Shown here in pieces: positions 51,314 through 60,444 of a stretch of DNA of 64,000 nucleotides. The DNA is taken from assembly GCF_030816235.1 (NCBI RefSeq), contig NZ_JAUSXT010000001.1, positions 806,001-870,000 on the forward strand. Direction: 5' to 3'. Numbering within the stretch: the stretch's first letter is position 1; each line of letters starts with the position of its first letter. A program made the position numbers and the translations under genes. The stretch is from Microbacterium sp. W4I4 (lineage in GTDB: Bacteria > Actinomycetota > Actinomycetes > Actinomycetales > Microbacteriaceae). Under the pieces are notes generated by a model, which worked only from the letters and a program-made list of their open reading frames with translations, was not told where the DNA came from and searched no databases.

Positions 51314-53068
51314 TCAGCGCGTCAGGCGCGCCACGGCATCCGCCGCCGAGATGGACTCGCGGTCTCCCGTGCTGCGATCCCAGAGCTCGACCTGACCCTC
51401 TGCTGCGCCGCGTCCGACGATCACGATCTTCGGCACGCCCACCAGCTCGGCGTCACCGAACTTCACACCGGGCGACACCTTCACGCGGTCGTCGTAGAGC
51501 ACGTCGAGTCGCGCGGACTCGAGCTGCTTCGCGATGTCCTCGGCCACGTCGAAGGCGACCTGGTCGCGTCCCGCCGCGACGACGTGCACGTCGAAGGGCG
51601 CGACGGACGCCGGCCAGATGAGGCCCTTGTCGTCGTTGTTGAGCTCGGCGATGATCGCGAGGATGCGGGTGACGCCGATGCCGTACGAGCCCATCGTGAC
51701 GGTGACGAGCTTGCCGTTCTCGTTGAGGACCTTCAGCCCGAGGGCCTCAGCGTACTTGCGGCCGAGCTGGAAGACGTGCCCGATCTCCATGCCGCGGGCG
51801 AGCGAGACCGGGCCGGAGCCGTCGGGGGCCGGGTCGCCGTCACGCACATTCGCGATCTCGACTGTGCCGTCCGCGACGAAGTCACGGCCGGCGACGACGC
51901 TGTGGGCGTGCTTCTGGTCGATGTTGGCGCCGGTGACCCAGCTGGTCCCGTCCGCGACGCGGGGATCGACCAGGTAGCGGATGCCGGTGGCCGACTCCTC
52001 GCCGAGGATCGCGCCGGTAGCCGACCAGGGGCCGATGTAGCCGCGCACGAGCAGCGGGTGCTTCTCGAAGTCGGAGTCCGTGGCGGGCTCGACCTCAGCA
52101 GGAGCGAAGGCGACCTCGGCGCGCTTCATGTCGACCTCGCGGTCACCGGGGATGCCGACGATGACGAGGTCGCGCGAGCCGTCGAGGTGCTGCAGCGCCA
52201 GCACGACGTTCTTCAGCGTGTCCGCGGCGGTGTACTCGCCGTCGAGCACGTCGTTGGCGTGCGCCACGAGGGTGTCGATAGTGGGCGTGTCCGGCGAGTC
52301 GAACACCGTCGCCTCGGCCGTCCCCTCCCAGCCCACGGCATCCGGAGGCATGGTCACGTATGCCTCGACGTTCGCGGCGTAGCCGCCCTCGCTGCGCACG
52401 AAGGTGTCCTCGCCCACGGGAGTCGGGTGCAGGAACTCCTCGCTGCGCGAGCCGCCCATGGCACCGGCGTCGGCCTGCACGATGGCGTACTCGAGGCCGA
52501 GGCGCTGGAAGATGCGCTCATAGGCGTCGCGCTGCGACATGTAGCTGACGTCCAGGCCCTCGTCGGACGCGTCGAAGGAGTAAGCGTCCTTCATGGTGAA
52601 CTCGCGACCGCGCAGCAGGCCGGCCCGCGGGCGGGCCTCGTCGCGGTACTTGTCCTGGATCTGATAGAGCGTCAGAGGCAGGTCCTTGTACGACGAGTAC
52701 AGATCCTTCACCAGCAGGGTGAAGGCCTCTTCGTGCGTCGGGGCGAGCAGATAGTCGCCGTCCTTGCGGTCCTGCAGGCGGAACAACAGGTCGCCGTACT
52801 CCTCCCAGCGCCCCGTGGCCTCGTATGCCTCGCGGGGCATCAGTGCGGGGAAGTGCACCTCCTGCGCGCCGGCCGCCTCCATCTCCTCGCGGACCACCTT
52901 CTCGATCTTCGCCTTGACGCGAAGGCCCAACGGCAGCCACGCGAAGATACCCGCCGCCTGCGGTCGGATGTACCCGGCGCGGATCAGCAGCTTGTGGCTG
53001 GCGACCTCGGCACCTGCCGGGTCTTCGCGGAGCGTACGGAGGAAGAAGTTCGATAGACGAGTGACCAC
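51314..53068 (-). CDS. proS: Prolyl-tRNA synthetase
   Basis: Charges tRNA-Pro. It is the bacterial form: 584 residues with class II motif 1 region ([27 protein letters not shown]), motif 2 ([26 protein letters not shown]), the inserted editing domain (about 225-385), motif 3 ([12 protein letters not shown]) and a C-terminal anticodon-binding domain ([14 protein letters not shown] onward). Start is GTG at 53068, inside one arm of a 14-bp inverted repeat. Confidence 0.97.
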   Translation of the reverse strand: MVTRLSNFFLRTLREDPAGAEVASHKLLIRAGYIRPQAAGIFAWLPLGLRVKAKIEKVVREEMEAAGAQEVHFPALMPREAYEATGRWEEYGDLLFRLQDRKDGDYLLAPTHEEAFTLLVKDLYSSYKDLPLTLYQIQDKYRDEARPRAGLLRGREFTMKDAYSFDASDEGLDVSYMSQRDAYERIFQRLGLEYAIVQADAGAMGGSRSEEFLHPTPVGEDTFVRSEGGYAANVEAYVTMPPDAVGWEGTAEATVFDSPDTPTIDTLVAHANDVLDGEYTAADTLKNVVLALQHLDGSRDLVIVGIPGDREVDMKRAEVAFAPAEVEPATDSDFEKHPLLVRGYIGPWSATGAILGEESATGIRYLVDPRVADGTSWVTGANIDQKHAHSVVAGRDFVADGTVEIANVRDGDPAPDGSGPVSLARGMEIGHVFQLGRKYAEALGLKVLNENGKLVTVTMGSYGIGVTRILAIIAELNNDDKGLIWPASVAPFDVHVVAAGRDQVAFDVAEDIAKQLESARLDVLYDDRVKVSPGVKFGDAELVGVPKIVIVGRGAAEGQVELWDRSTGDRESISAADAVARLTR

Positions 53069-53100
53069 CTCTCGATTGTACTGATCGTGGTCACTCGTCT
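53055..53100 (-). promoter_or_regulatory. Inverted repeat covering the proS start codon
   Basis: Perfect 14-bp arms AGACGAGTGACCAC (53055-53068) and GTGGTCACTCGTCT (53087-53100), 18-base loop. In the proS message the 3' arm begins exactly with the GTG start and includes the first codons, while the loop contains the ribosome-site region, so the folded form would hide the start. Confidence 0.55.
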
Positions 53101-53108
53101 TCGTCGCG

Positions 53109-53165
53109 GTGTCAGCTCAGGGCGCTGAGTGTCAGTTCAGGGCGCTGAGTGTCAGTTCAGCGCGC
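53109..53165. repeat. 20-bp tandem repeat overlapping a gene end
   Basis: GTGTCAGCTCAGGGCGCTGA (53109-53128), GTGTCAGTTCAGGGCGCTGA (53129-53148) and a partial third copy from 53149. The third copy holds the last codons and stop of the PEP-mutase-like gene. Confidence 0.85.
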
Positions 53166-53922
53166 GGGTGCTGGCGGGGATGACGCCGTCGGCGTACAGA
53201 TCCGTCGCGAGATCCTGCAGGGCGGTGAGCGCGACGCGCTGCACCATGGGTCCGTAGGAGATGCGGGCGACGCCGAGCGCCTCGTACTCCGCGGCGGTCA
53301 GAGCTCCGGGGAGGCCGATGACACTGACCTTGCCCGCGCCGATCCCCTCGACGAGGGTGCGGGTCGCGTCGGCATCGAGGATGCCGGGCACGAACACCGA
53401 GGTGGCCCCGGCGTCGAGGAAGGCGCGGCCGCGCTGCACGGCATCCGCCAGCTTGTCTGCGAGCGGCTTGTCGCCGCCGCGAACGATGGCGTCCGTCCGG
53501 GCGTTCAGGGCGAAGTCGACGCCCTCCGCCTGCCCGGCCTTCACGATCGCCTCGACCTGCGCGACGGACTCGGCGAACGGCCGCATCCGGTCTTCGATGT
53601 TCGCACCGACGATGCCGACGCCGATGGCGAGGCGAGTCGTCTCACCGGCATCCCCGTAGCCGTCGTCGAGGTCGGCGGAGACGGGAAGGTCGACGGCGGC
53701 CGCGATGCGGCCGACCATGTCGAGCATGAGCTCACGCGGGATCTGCCCGTCCGCGTAGCCGAAGGTCGCGGCGATCGAGTGGCCGGCGGTGGCGAGCGCG
53801 CGGGTCTCGGGAAGGGCGGCGATCGCCTTGGCTGAGACGACGTCCCAGATGTTGACGACGCGGAGGATCTCGGGGGCTTCGTAGAGACGGGTGAGGGTCT
53901 GAGCCTTGTCTGCGGTGGTCAT
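53152..53922 (-). CDS. Isocitrate lyase/PEP phosphonomutase family protein
   Basis: A 256-residue TIM-barrel enzyme of the isocitrate lyase/phosphoenolpyruvate mutase superfamily. It has VVNIWDVVSAKAIAA, GHSIAATFGYADGQ, PVSADLDDGYGDA (metal-binding Asp pair, about 88-100), GANIEDRM (Glu) and ALNARTDAIVRGG (Arg-Thr-Asp). Such short proteins are often 2-methylisocitrate lyase-like or oxaloacetate decarboxylases; the Cys of true isocitrate lyase (KKCGH) is missing. The substrate is unknown. Start ATG 53922. Confidence 0.88.
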   Translation of the reverse strand: MTTADKAQTLTRLYEAPEILRVVNIWDVVSAKAIAALPETRALATAGHSIAATFGYADGQIPRELMLDMVGRIAAAVDLPVSADLDDGYGDAGETTRLAIGVGIVGANIEDRMRPFAESVAQVEAIVKAGQAEGVDFALNARTDAIVRGGDKPLADKLADAVQRGRAFLDAGATSVFVPGILDADATRTLVEGIGAGKVSVIGLPGALTAAEYEALGVARISYGPMVQRVALTALQDLATDLYADGVIPASTRALN

Positions 53923-54029
53923 GTCTCTCACGCTACTGCCCGCCGTGGACCTCGGCGCCGGGATGGCCGAGAATGACGCGCGGGGCGGGCTCTCCACCTG
54001 CCTGGACCCCACCGGCATAGGCTGACGGC

Positions 54030-55451
54030 ATGCCTCAGCGTCGATCCCATGTCGCCCCATCCGCCGCTCAGAGCGATCTGGCAGCCGCCCTCGCGGCACT
54101 GCGAGCCGGAATCGAGGCGCCGATCGAATTCTCGAAGGAGGCGCTGGCGGAAGCCGAATCCGCGAAGCCGACCTCACCCGATCTGGATCTGCGCGACGTG
54201 CCGTTCGTCACGCTCGACCCGCTGGGTTCCAAGGACCTCGATCAGGCGCTGCACCTGGAGCGCGCCGGCAGCGGCTTCCAGGTGCGGTACGCGATAGCCG
54301 ACGTACCCGGGTTCGTGACCCCGGGCGGCGCCATCGACACGGAGGCGCGTCAGCGCGGACAGACGCTGTACCTCGCGGACGGGAACATCCCGTTGCATCC
54401 GCTCGCCCTCTCCACCGACCGCGCGTCGCTGCTGCCGGATCAGGAGCGACCCGCACTGGTGTGGACGTTCGCGCTGGACGACACCGGGAAGGTGAGCGAG
54501 TTCCGGCTGGAGCGGGCGCTGGTGCGCTCGCGTGCGCAGCTGGAGTACGTGTCGGCGCAGGCCTCCGTCGACCGCGGCGAAGCCGGCCCTCTGGCTCTGT
54601 TGCAGGAGATCGGCGAGCTGCGCCAGGCCCTGGAGCAGCAGCGCGGTGGCGCGAGCCTGAACCTGCCGGACGAGGAGGTCGTCCAGAAGCCGGACGGCAC
54701 CTACAGCATCGAGCGACGTCATCCGCTGGCCGTCGAGGAGTGGAACGCGCAGCTGTCGCTGATGACCGGCATGGCGGCCGCCGAGCTGATGACGGGCGCC
54801 AAGGTCGGAGTGCTGCGCACCATGCCGCAGCCCGACGAGAGCGCGTTCACCAGATTCCGCCGCCAGACCGAAGCGCTCGGCCGGCCCTGGAAGACGGGGC
54901 GCTACGGCGATTTCCTGCGCGATCTGGACAAGTCCGATCCGCTGACGCTTCCCGTGCTGGAGGCCGCCGCGTCGCTGTTCCGCGGTGCGGGGTATGTGAC
55001 CTTCGACGGCACCCTCCCGGACGGAGACCTGGAGCAGGCCGCGATCGGTGCGCCCTACGCGCATGCGACCGCTCCCCTGCGCCGGCTGGTCGACCGCTGG
55101 TCGCTTGCGATCTGTCTCACGATCTCACAGGGGCAGCCCGCTCCCGAGTGGGCGACGTCCTCGCTCGAGCAGCTGCCTGAGCTGATGGCGCAGTCCAGCC
55201 AGCGTGCGTCGCAGCTGAACGCCGACACGCTCAGCCGCGTCGAGGCCGCGCTGCTGCGACCGCTCATCGGACACGACGTGCAGGCGAGCGTGATCGAGTT
55301 GCGCGGTGAGGACCGTGCAGCGGTGCAGATCGCCGACCCCGCGGTGACCGCCTCGGCGCACGTGCCGGCGGGCACGACGCCCGGCGAGACCGTGACGCTG
55401 CATCTGGTGGGCACCGACGTCGCCAAGGGCGAGGTCGAGTTCGCCGCGTGA
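54030..55451 (+). CDS. RNB domain ribonuclease (RNase II-like, reduced)
   Basis: A 473-residue 3'-to-5' exoribonuclease of the RNase II family. The RNB core begins VTLDPLGSKDLDQALHL (about 60-76), giving three of the four usual metal-binding Asp; the fourth is Gln, as far as I recall a frequent variant in actinobacteria. RQRGQTLYLADGNIPLHP and YAHATAPLRRLVDRW are also typical. There are no N-terminal cold-shock domains, and the last ~70 residues form at most a short S1-like tail. The phosphotransferase gene overlaps its stop by four bases. Confidence 0.88.
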   Translation: MPQRRSHVAPSAAQSDLAAALAALRAGIEAPIEFSKEALAEAESAKPTSPDLDLRDVPFVTLDPLGSKDLDQALHLERAGSGFQVRYAIADVPGFVTPGGAIDTEARQRGQTLYLADGNIPLHPLALSTDRASLLPDQERPALVWTFALDDTGKVSEFRLERALVRSRAQLEYVSAQASVDRGEAGPLALLQEIGELRQALEQQRGGASLNLPDEEVVQKPDGTYSIERRHPLAVEEWNAQLSLMTGMAAAELMTGAKVGVLRTMPQPDESAFTRFRRQTEALGRPWKTGRYGDFLRDLDKSDPLTLPVLEAAASLFRGAGYVTFDGTLPDGDLEQAAIGAPYAHATAPLRRLVDRWSLAICLTISQGQPAPEWATSSLEQLPELMAQSSQRASQLNADTLSRVEAALLRPLIGHDVQASVIELRGEDRAAVQIADPAVTASAHVPAGTTPGETVTLHLVGTDVAKGEVEFAA

Positions 55452-56296
55452 GCGGGCGATTCGGCGGGCTTGACGCGGCTCAGCGGGCTTGGGTCGATGA
55501 ACGTCTGCCGGATGCCGAGCTGATCCGCGACATGTCGTGGGGCCTGGTCGACACCACGGTGCTGCACGTGCGCGTCGCCGGTGAGGAGTTCGTGGTGAAG
55601 GCCGCAGGCCCCGAGGACACGCACCTGCCCCGGGAGATCGCGGCGCACTCCTCCTGCACCGCTCCCCTGATCACCACCGGGCACGCGGCCCTGCTGCGGG
55701 ACTCCTCCGCGCCGCTGCGCGTCATCCTGCTGGATCATCTACCCGGTGAGCTGGTGCTGGGCACGGATGCCGAGTGGCAGTCCGACACGTACGTGCAGGC
55801 CGGAGAACTGCTGCGCCGCCTGCACGAGCAGGAGTCGCGCACGGATGCCGACTACGAGGCCCGCGCGACGGCCCGCGCGCTGTACTGGCTCGACCAGCCG
55901 CACCGCGTGGATCCGGCGGCTGCGGCTCGCGCTCGCGCCGTGCTGCAGGCGGCACCCGCTCCCGCCGTGACGCTCGTGCCCACCCACGGCGACTGGCATC
56001 CCCGCAACTGGCTGTTCGACCGGGGAACGGTGCGCGTGATCGACTTCGGGCGGTTCGCGTTCCGCCCGGCATCCAGCGATCTCACGCGCCTCGCCGCTCA
56101 GCAATGGCAGTCGCACCCGGCGCTCGAGCGGGCGTTCTTCGACGGCTACGGCGATGACCCGCGCGACCCGGACCTCTGGCGGCTCGAAGCCCTGCGCCAG
56201 GCGGTCGGCACGGCCTGCTGGGCGCACCAGGTCGGCGACGAGGCATTCGAGGCACAGGGCCACAGGATGCTGGGCGAAGCGCTGGCCGCGTACTGA
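55448..56296 (+). CDS. Phosphotransferase, aminoglycoside phosphotransferase fold
   Basis: A 282-residue APH/choline-kinase-fold protein. The catalytic loop HGDWHPRNWLFD (about 181-192) and metal-binding VIDFGRF (DFG-like) are intact. The N-lobe has EEFVVKAAG with a likely ATP-binding Lys. The family includes many metabolite kinases, and drug resistance cannot be inferred. The GTG start overlaps the RNB ribonuclease stop (GTGA), so the two are co-translated. Confidence 0.87.
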   Translation: MSGRFGGLDAAQRAWVDERLPDAELIRDMSWGLVDTTVLHVRVAGEEFVVKAAGPEDTHLPREIAAHSSCTAPLITTGHAALLRDSSAPLRVILLDHLPGELVLGTDAEWQSDTYVQAGELLRRLHEQESRTDADYEARATARALYWLDQPHRVDPAAAARARAVLQAAPAPAVTLVPTHGDWHPRNWLFDRGTVRVIDFGRFAFRPASSDLTRLAAQQWQSHPALERAFFDGYGDDPRDPDLWRLEALRQAVGTACWAHQVGDEAFEAQGHRMLGEALAAY

Positions 56297-56317
56297 GCAC
56301 ACCATCAGTGTTCTCGG

Positions 56318-57031
56318 TCAGGCGAACAGCTCCGGCAGCGTCGCGCAGAACTCGTCGAAGTGGCTGTACCAGACGGAGTGCGCAGCACCGGGGATGCCTC
56401 GCACGTCGACACCGTGGCTGCGGAAGCGCTCGGCGTCCGCGTCCGTGACGAAGCGGCTCGGCTCCGCTCGGACGAGGATCGATCCCGGCGCAGGCTCGTG
56501 CGCGACATCGGCGCCCGACGAGATCGACGCGGCCGTCATCGGGTGGAAGCGCTCGGCCGCGCGCGCCTCGACGACGGCATCCGTCTCGCTGTAGAACGGC
56601 CGACTGGCGCGCAGCCAGACGGGATCCGTCCGGCTGCGGCGATCGGCCTCGTATCGTGCGGCGAGGGCGAGCTGATCCTCACCGCCTGAGAACGCACACG
56701 CTGTGTCGACATAGACGGCGCGTCGGATCGGCATCCGCTCCGCGACAGCGGCCAGCACCGTTCCGCCGTAGGAGTGACCGATCGCGTCGAGCGGCGCGCC
56801 GGGCGCGATCGCCTGGACGCTCTCGATGACATCACCCGCGACGGATGCCACGGAGCACGCCTCATCCCGCGGCGAGAGTCCGTGCCCTGGGAGGTCGATC
56901 GCGATGACCCGGTAGCCGCTCCGCTGCAGCGCGGGCGCGATGCGCCACCAGCTCTCCGCGGAGCCCATCATGCCGTGCAGCAGCAGCACGACGCGGTCTC
57001 CGCTACCGGAGTCGATCGTGTTCAACAGCAT
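56318..57031 (-). CDS. Alpha/beta hydrolase
   Basis: A 237-residue alpha/beta hydrolase. LLLHGMMGSAESWWRIAPAL gives the oxyanion-hole HG motif (about residues 18-20), GHSYGGTVLAAVA is the nucleophile elbow (Ser about 92), and GIPGAAHSVWYSHFDEF supplies the late catalytic His. No lid domain of note and no signal peptide, so a cytoplasmic esterase-like enzyme of unknown substrate. ATG 57031 was chosen as the start. Confidence 0.87.
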   Translation of the reverse strand: MLLNTIDSGSGDRVVLLLHGMMGSAESWWRIAPALQRSGYRVIAIDLPGHGLSPRDEACSVASVAGDVIESVQAIAPGAPLDAIGHSYGGTVLAAVAERMPIRRAVYVDTACAFSGGEDQLALAARYEADRRSRTDPVWLRASRPFYSETDAVVEARAAERFHPMTAASISSGADVAHEPAPGSILVRAEPSRFVTDADAERFRSHGVDVRGIPGAAHSVWYSHFDEFCATLPELFA

Positions 57032-57069
57032 CCGGACAGTCAACCATCCTCGACGTGGGGATCCGCCGG

Positions 57070-58119
<1,050 letters not shown>

Positions 58120-58974
58120 TCAGGCGGGCGCGACCCTGGTCGTCATGACGAGCAGCTGCGGGTCGCTGAGGTCCAGCGACACCGTGATCGAGGCGAACTC
58201 GGCCAGCGAGCGCACATGCGTGCCACCGCAGAGGAACCCGACCTCGCCCTCGGGCAGCTCGCAGCGCCAGTGCCTCCGGTCCGCGATGCTCGGGCCGTCG
58301 ACGTCGATGCGGCTGGCCCCGCCGGATGTCACCCAACCCGCCAGGAGTTCGTTGATCCGCGCCTCCCGCTCGGCGAGAGAGCCCTCGAAACCCTCGGAGT
58401 CGAAGCCGGCCTTGCGCAGGCTCTTGCCGAGGCGATACTCGTCGACGCTGCCATCGTCGTGGATGCGGCTGGTCTGATTGGCGCGACCCTCGAAATCGGG
58501 GTTGCCTAGCGGGTCCGTGCCGATCTCCTTGCGCCACAGATCCGCGAGCGCGGCATCCAGCGCGAGGGATGCCAGGTGACAGGCGGTGTGCCCGCGGCTG
58601 AGGGATGCACGGCGATCCGCATCCACGTCGAGCACGACGCGTGCTCCCGCTGCGACATCGGCGGGAATCGCCCCGTCGATCCGATGCGCGACCAGCCACG
58701 ACCATCCCTCGGCTCCGCGCTTCACGGGGATGTCGACCCCCACGAAGAGCGACCCTTCCTCGTCGACGGCGGCCATCACGGCCTCGGAGACCTCCAGGCG
58801 GGTGCCGCCGAGAGTGATCGTGCCGGAGTCACCCGGCTGATCCGGCCAGGTGTGATCGACCGGGTGGAATGGCGTGGCGTCGACGACGATCACCGAGGAG
58901 CCGCGGTCGACGATCAGCACCTCACCGTCGCCGGTGAGGGAGCCGTCGGGGAACGATACGCGCGTGGGCTGCAT
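58120..58974 (-). CDS. AlaX-like alanyl-tRNA editing protein / metal-dependent hydrolase
   Basis: A 284-residue protein related to the editing domain of alanyl-tRNA synthetase, which removes wrongly attached Ser or Gly from tRNA-Ala. Zinc ligands are in [11 protein letters not shown] (His-x3-His, about 132-142) and [12 protein letters not shown] (Cys and His, about 248-259). The N-terminal ~110 residues form the beta-barrel-like first part ([19 protein letters not shown]). Full-length AlaX-type rather than the short form. Confidence 0.87.
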   Translation of the reverse strand: MQPTRVSFPDGSLTGDGEVLIVDRGSSVIVVDATPFHPVDHTWPDQPGDSGTITLGGTRLEVSEAVMAAVDEEGSLFVGVDIPVKRGAEGWSWLVAHRIDGAIPADVAAGARVVLDVDADRRASLSRGHTACHLASLALDAALADLWRKEIGTDPLGNPDFEGRANQTSRIHDDGSVDEYRLGKSLRKAGFDSEGFEGSLAEREARINELLAGWVTSGGASRIDVDGPSIADRRHWRCELPEGEVGFLCGGTHVRSLAEFASITVSLDLSDPQLLVMTTRVAPA

Positions 58975-58980
58975 GGCGAA

Positions 58981-60133
58981 TCAGCTGGTGACGACCTGCG
59001 CGGTGCCGAGCGGGGCATCCGCACCCATCTCGGCGGCGATGCGGTTCGCCTCTTCGATCAGGGTCGCGACGATGTCGGCCTCGGGCACGGTCTTGATGAC
59101 CTCGCCCTTGACGAAGATCTGCCCCTTGCCGTTGCCAGATGCCACGCCGAGGTCCGCCTCGCGCGCCTCGCCCGGACCGTTGACGACGCAGCCCATGACG
59201 GCCACGCGCAGCGGGACGGTCATGTCCTTGAGACCCTCGGTGACGGCATCCGCCAGCGAGTACACGTCGACCTGCGCGCGTCCGCAGGAGGGGCACGACA
59301 CGATCTCGAGCTTGCGCTCGCGCAGGTTCAACGACTGCAGGATCTGGTGGCCGACCTTGACCTCTTCGGCGGGGGGTGCCGACAGCGATACGCGGATCGT
59401 GTCGCCGATGCCCTCGCCGAGCAGGATGCCGAACGCTGTGGCGCTCTTGATGGTGCCCTGGAAAGCCGGACCCGCCTCTGTCACGCCGAGGTGCAGCGGG
59501 CCAGTCGCCCCGCTCCGCGAGCTGACGGTAGGCCTTGACCATGACGACAGGGTCGTTGTGCTTGACCGAGATCTTGAAGTCGTGGAAGTCGTGCTCCTCG
59601 AACAGCGAGGCCTCCCACACGGCGCTCTCCACGAGCGCCTCCGGGGTCGCCTTGCCGTACTTCTCCAGCAGTCGCGGGTCGAGCGACCCGGCGTTCACGC
59701 CGATGCGCAGCGACACACCGGCGGCTTGCGCGGCCTTCGCGATGGCCCCGACCTGATCGTCGAACTTGCGGATGTTGCCCGGATTCACCCGGACCGCAGC
59801 GCAGCCGGCATCGATCGCCTGGAACACGTACTTCGGCTGGAAGTGAATGTCGGCGATCACCGGGATCTGGCTCTTCCCCGCGATGATGTGCAGCACATCC
59901 GCGTCGTCCTGCGACGGCACGGCGACCCGCACGATCTCGCAGCCGGATGCCGTCAGCTCGGCGATCTGCTGCAGCGTCCCGTTGATGTCGGTGGTCTTCG
60001 TCGTGGTCATCGACTGCACACTGACGGGGGCATTGCCGCCGACGAGCACCTTGCCGACCTTGATCTGGCGGGACTTGCGACGGGGCGCGAGGACTTCGGG
60101 GACGCGTGGCATCCCAAGATTCACTGCTGGCAC
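58981..60133 (-). pseudogene. ispG: (E)-4-hydroxy-3-methylbut-2-enyl-diphosphate synthase, interrupted by a 1-nt frameshift
   Basis: MEP-pathway enzyme that makes HMBPP with a 4Fe-4S cluster. The first part, starting [13 protein letters not shown] and including [27 protein letters not shown] and [13 protein letters not shown], is in frame to LAERGDWP. The rest ([43 protein letters not shown], with the cluster Cys residues) continues in another frame from about 59490. The span is 1153 bp, three times 384 plus one, so a single extra base explains it, most likely in the GGG at 59498-59500. Start GTG 60133; a GTG three codons inside is possible. A sequencing error is quite possible, since this gene is normally essential. 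Confidence 0.88.
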
Positions 60134-60302
60134 TCCTCCAGGCTACCGCCGCTGCATCCACGGGGGCTGGATGCCGGCGCGGCCGCGGTGCGCGTCGCCG
60201 GATGCGCGCGATGATCGCCGAGCATGCCCCGGGTGCCGTGCTGGCGACGGGCCTCGCCGGCAGCATCCGGTGATGTCACACCCACGGGCCGGGCATCCTC
60301 GA

Positions 60303-60319
60303 TGTGATACTTTCGCGGT
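60303..60319 (+). promoter_or_regulatory. Candidate promoter of the trp leader
   Basis: TACTTT at 60308-60313 fits the actinobacterial -10 consensus TAnnnT, and TGTGATAC suggests an extended element. Transcription would start at about the leader ATG (60320), giving a leaderless peptide. No convincing -35 element was found. Confidence 0.4.
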
Positions 60320-60355
60320 ATGTCCGCGACCCGCACCTGGTGGCCCGCCTTCTAG
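60320..60355 (+). CDS. trp leader peptide
   Basis: Short open frame reading MSATRTWWPAF, with two adjacent Trp codons (TGG TGG) and a TAG stop. Ribosomes stalling on the Trp codons at low tryptophan would cover the first hairpin arm of the attenuator. No ribosome site precedes the ATG, in line with leaderless translation. Confidence 0.8.
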   Translation: MSATRTWWPAF

Positions 60356-60415
60356 GCGGTGATTCGCGTACCCACGAGATCACGACCGCCTTCCGGGGCG
60401 GTCTTCTTGTTCTCC
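60343..60415 (+). promoter_or_regulatory. Tryptophan transcription attenuator
   Basis: Four complementary segments in classic order: 1, CCGCC (60345-60349) at the end of the leader peptide; 2, GGCGGT (60355-60360); 3, GACCGCC (60384-60390); 4, GGCGGTC (60397-60403), followed by TTCTTGTTCTC. Pairing 1:2 with 3:4 gives the terminator; stalling at the Trp codons frees 2 to pair with 3 (antiterminator). It controls the fused anthranilate synthase gene that starts at 60445. Confidence 0.8.
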
Positions 60416-60444
60416 GCACCGGATTCCCCAACCTGGAGACACCG

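Noticed and set aside
58922..59485. Arg-rich tail of the first ispG frame
   Set aside because: Out-of-frame reading after the one-base insertion; the true C-terminus is in the other frame.
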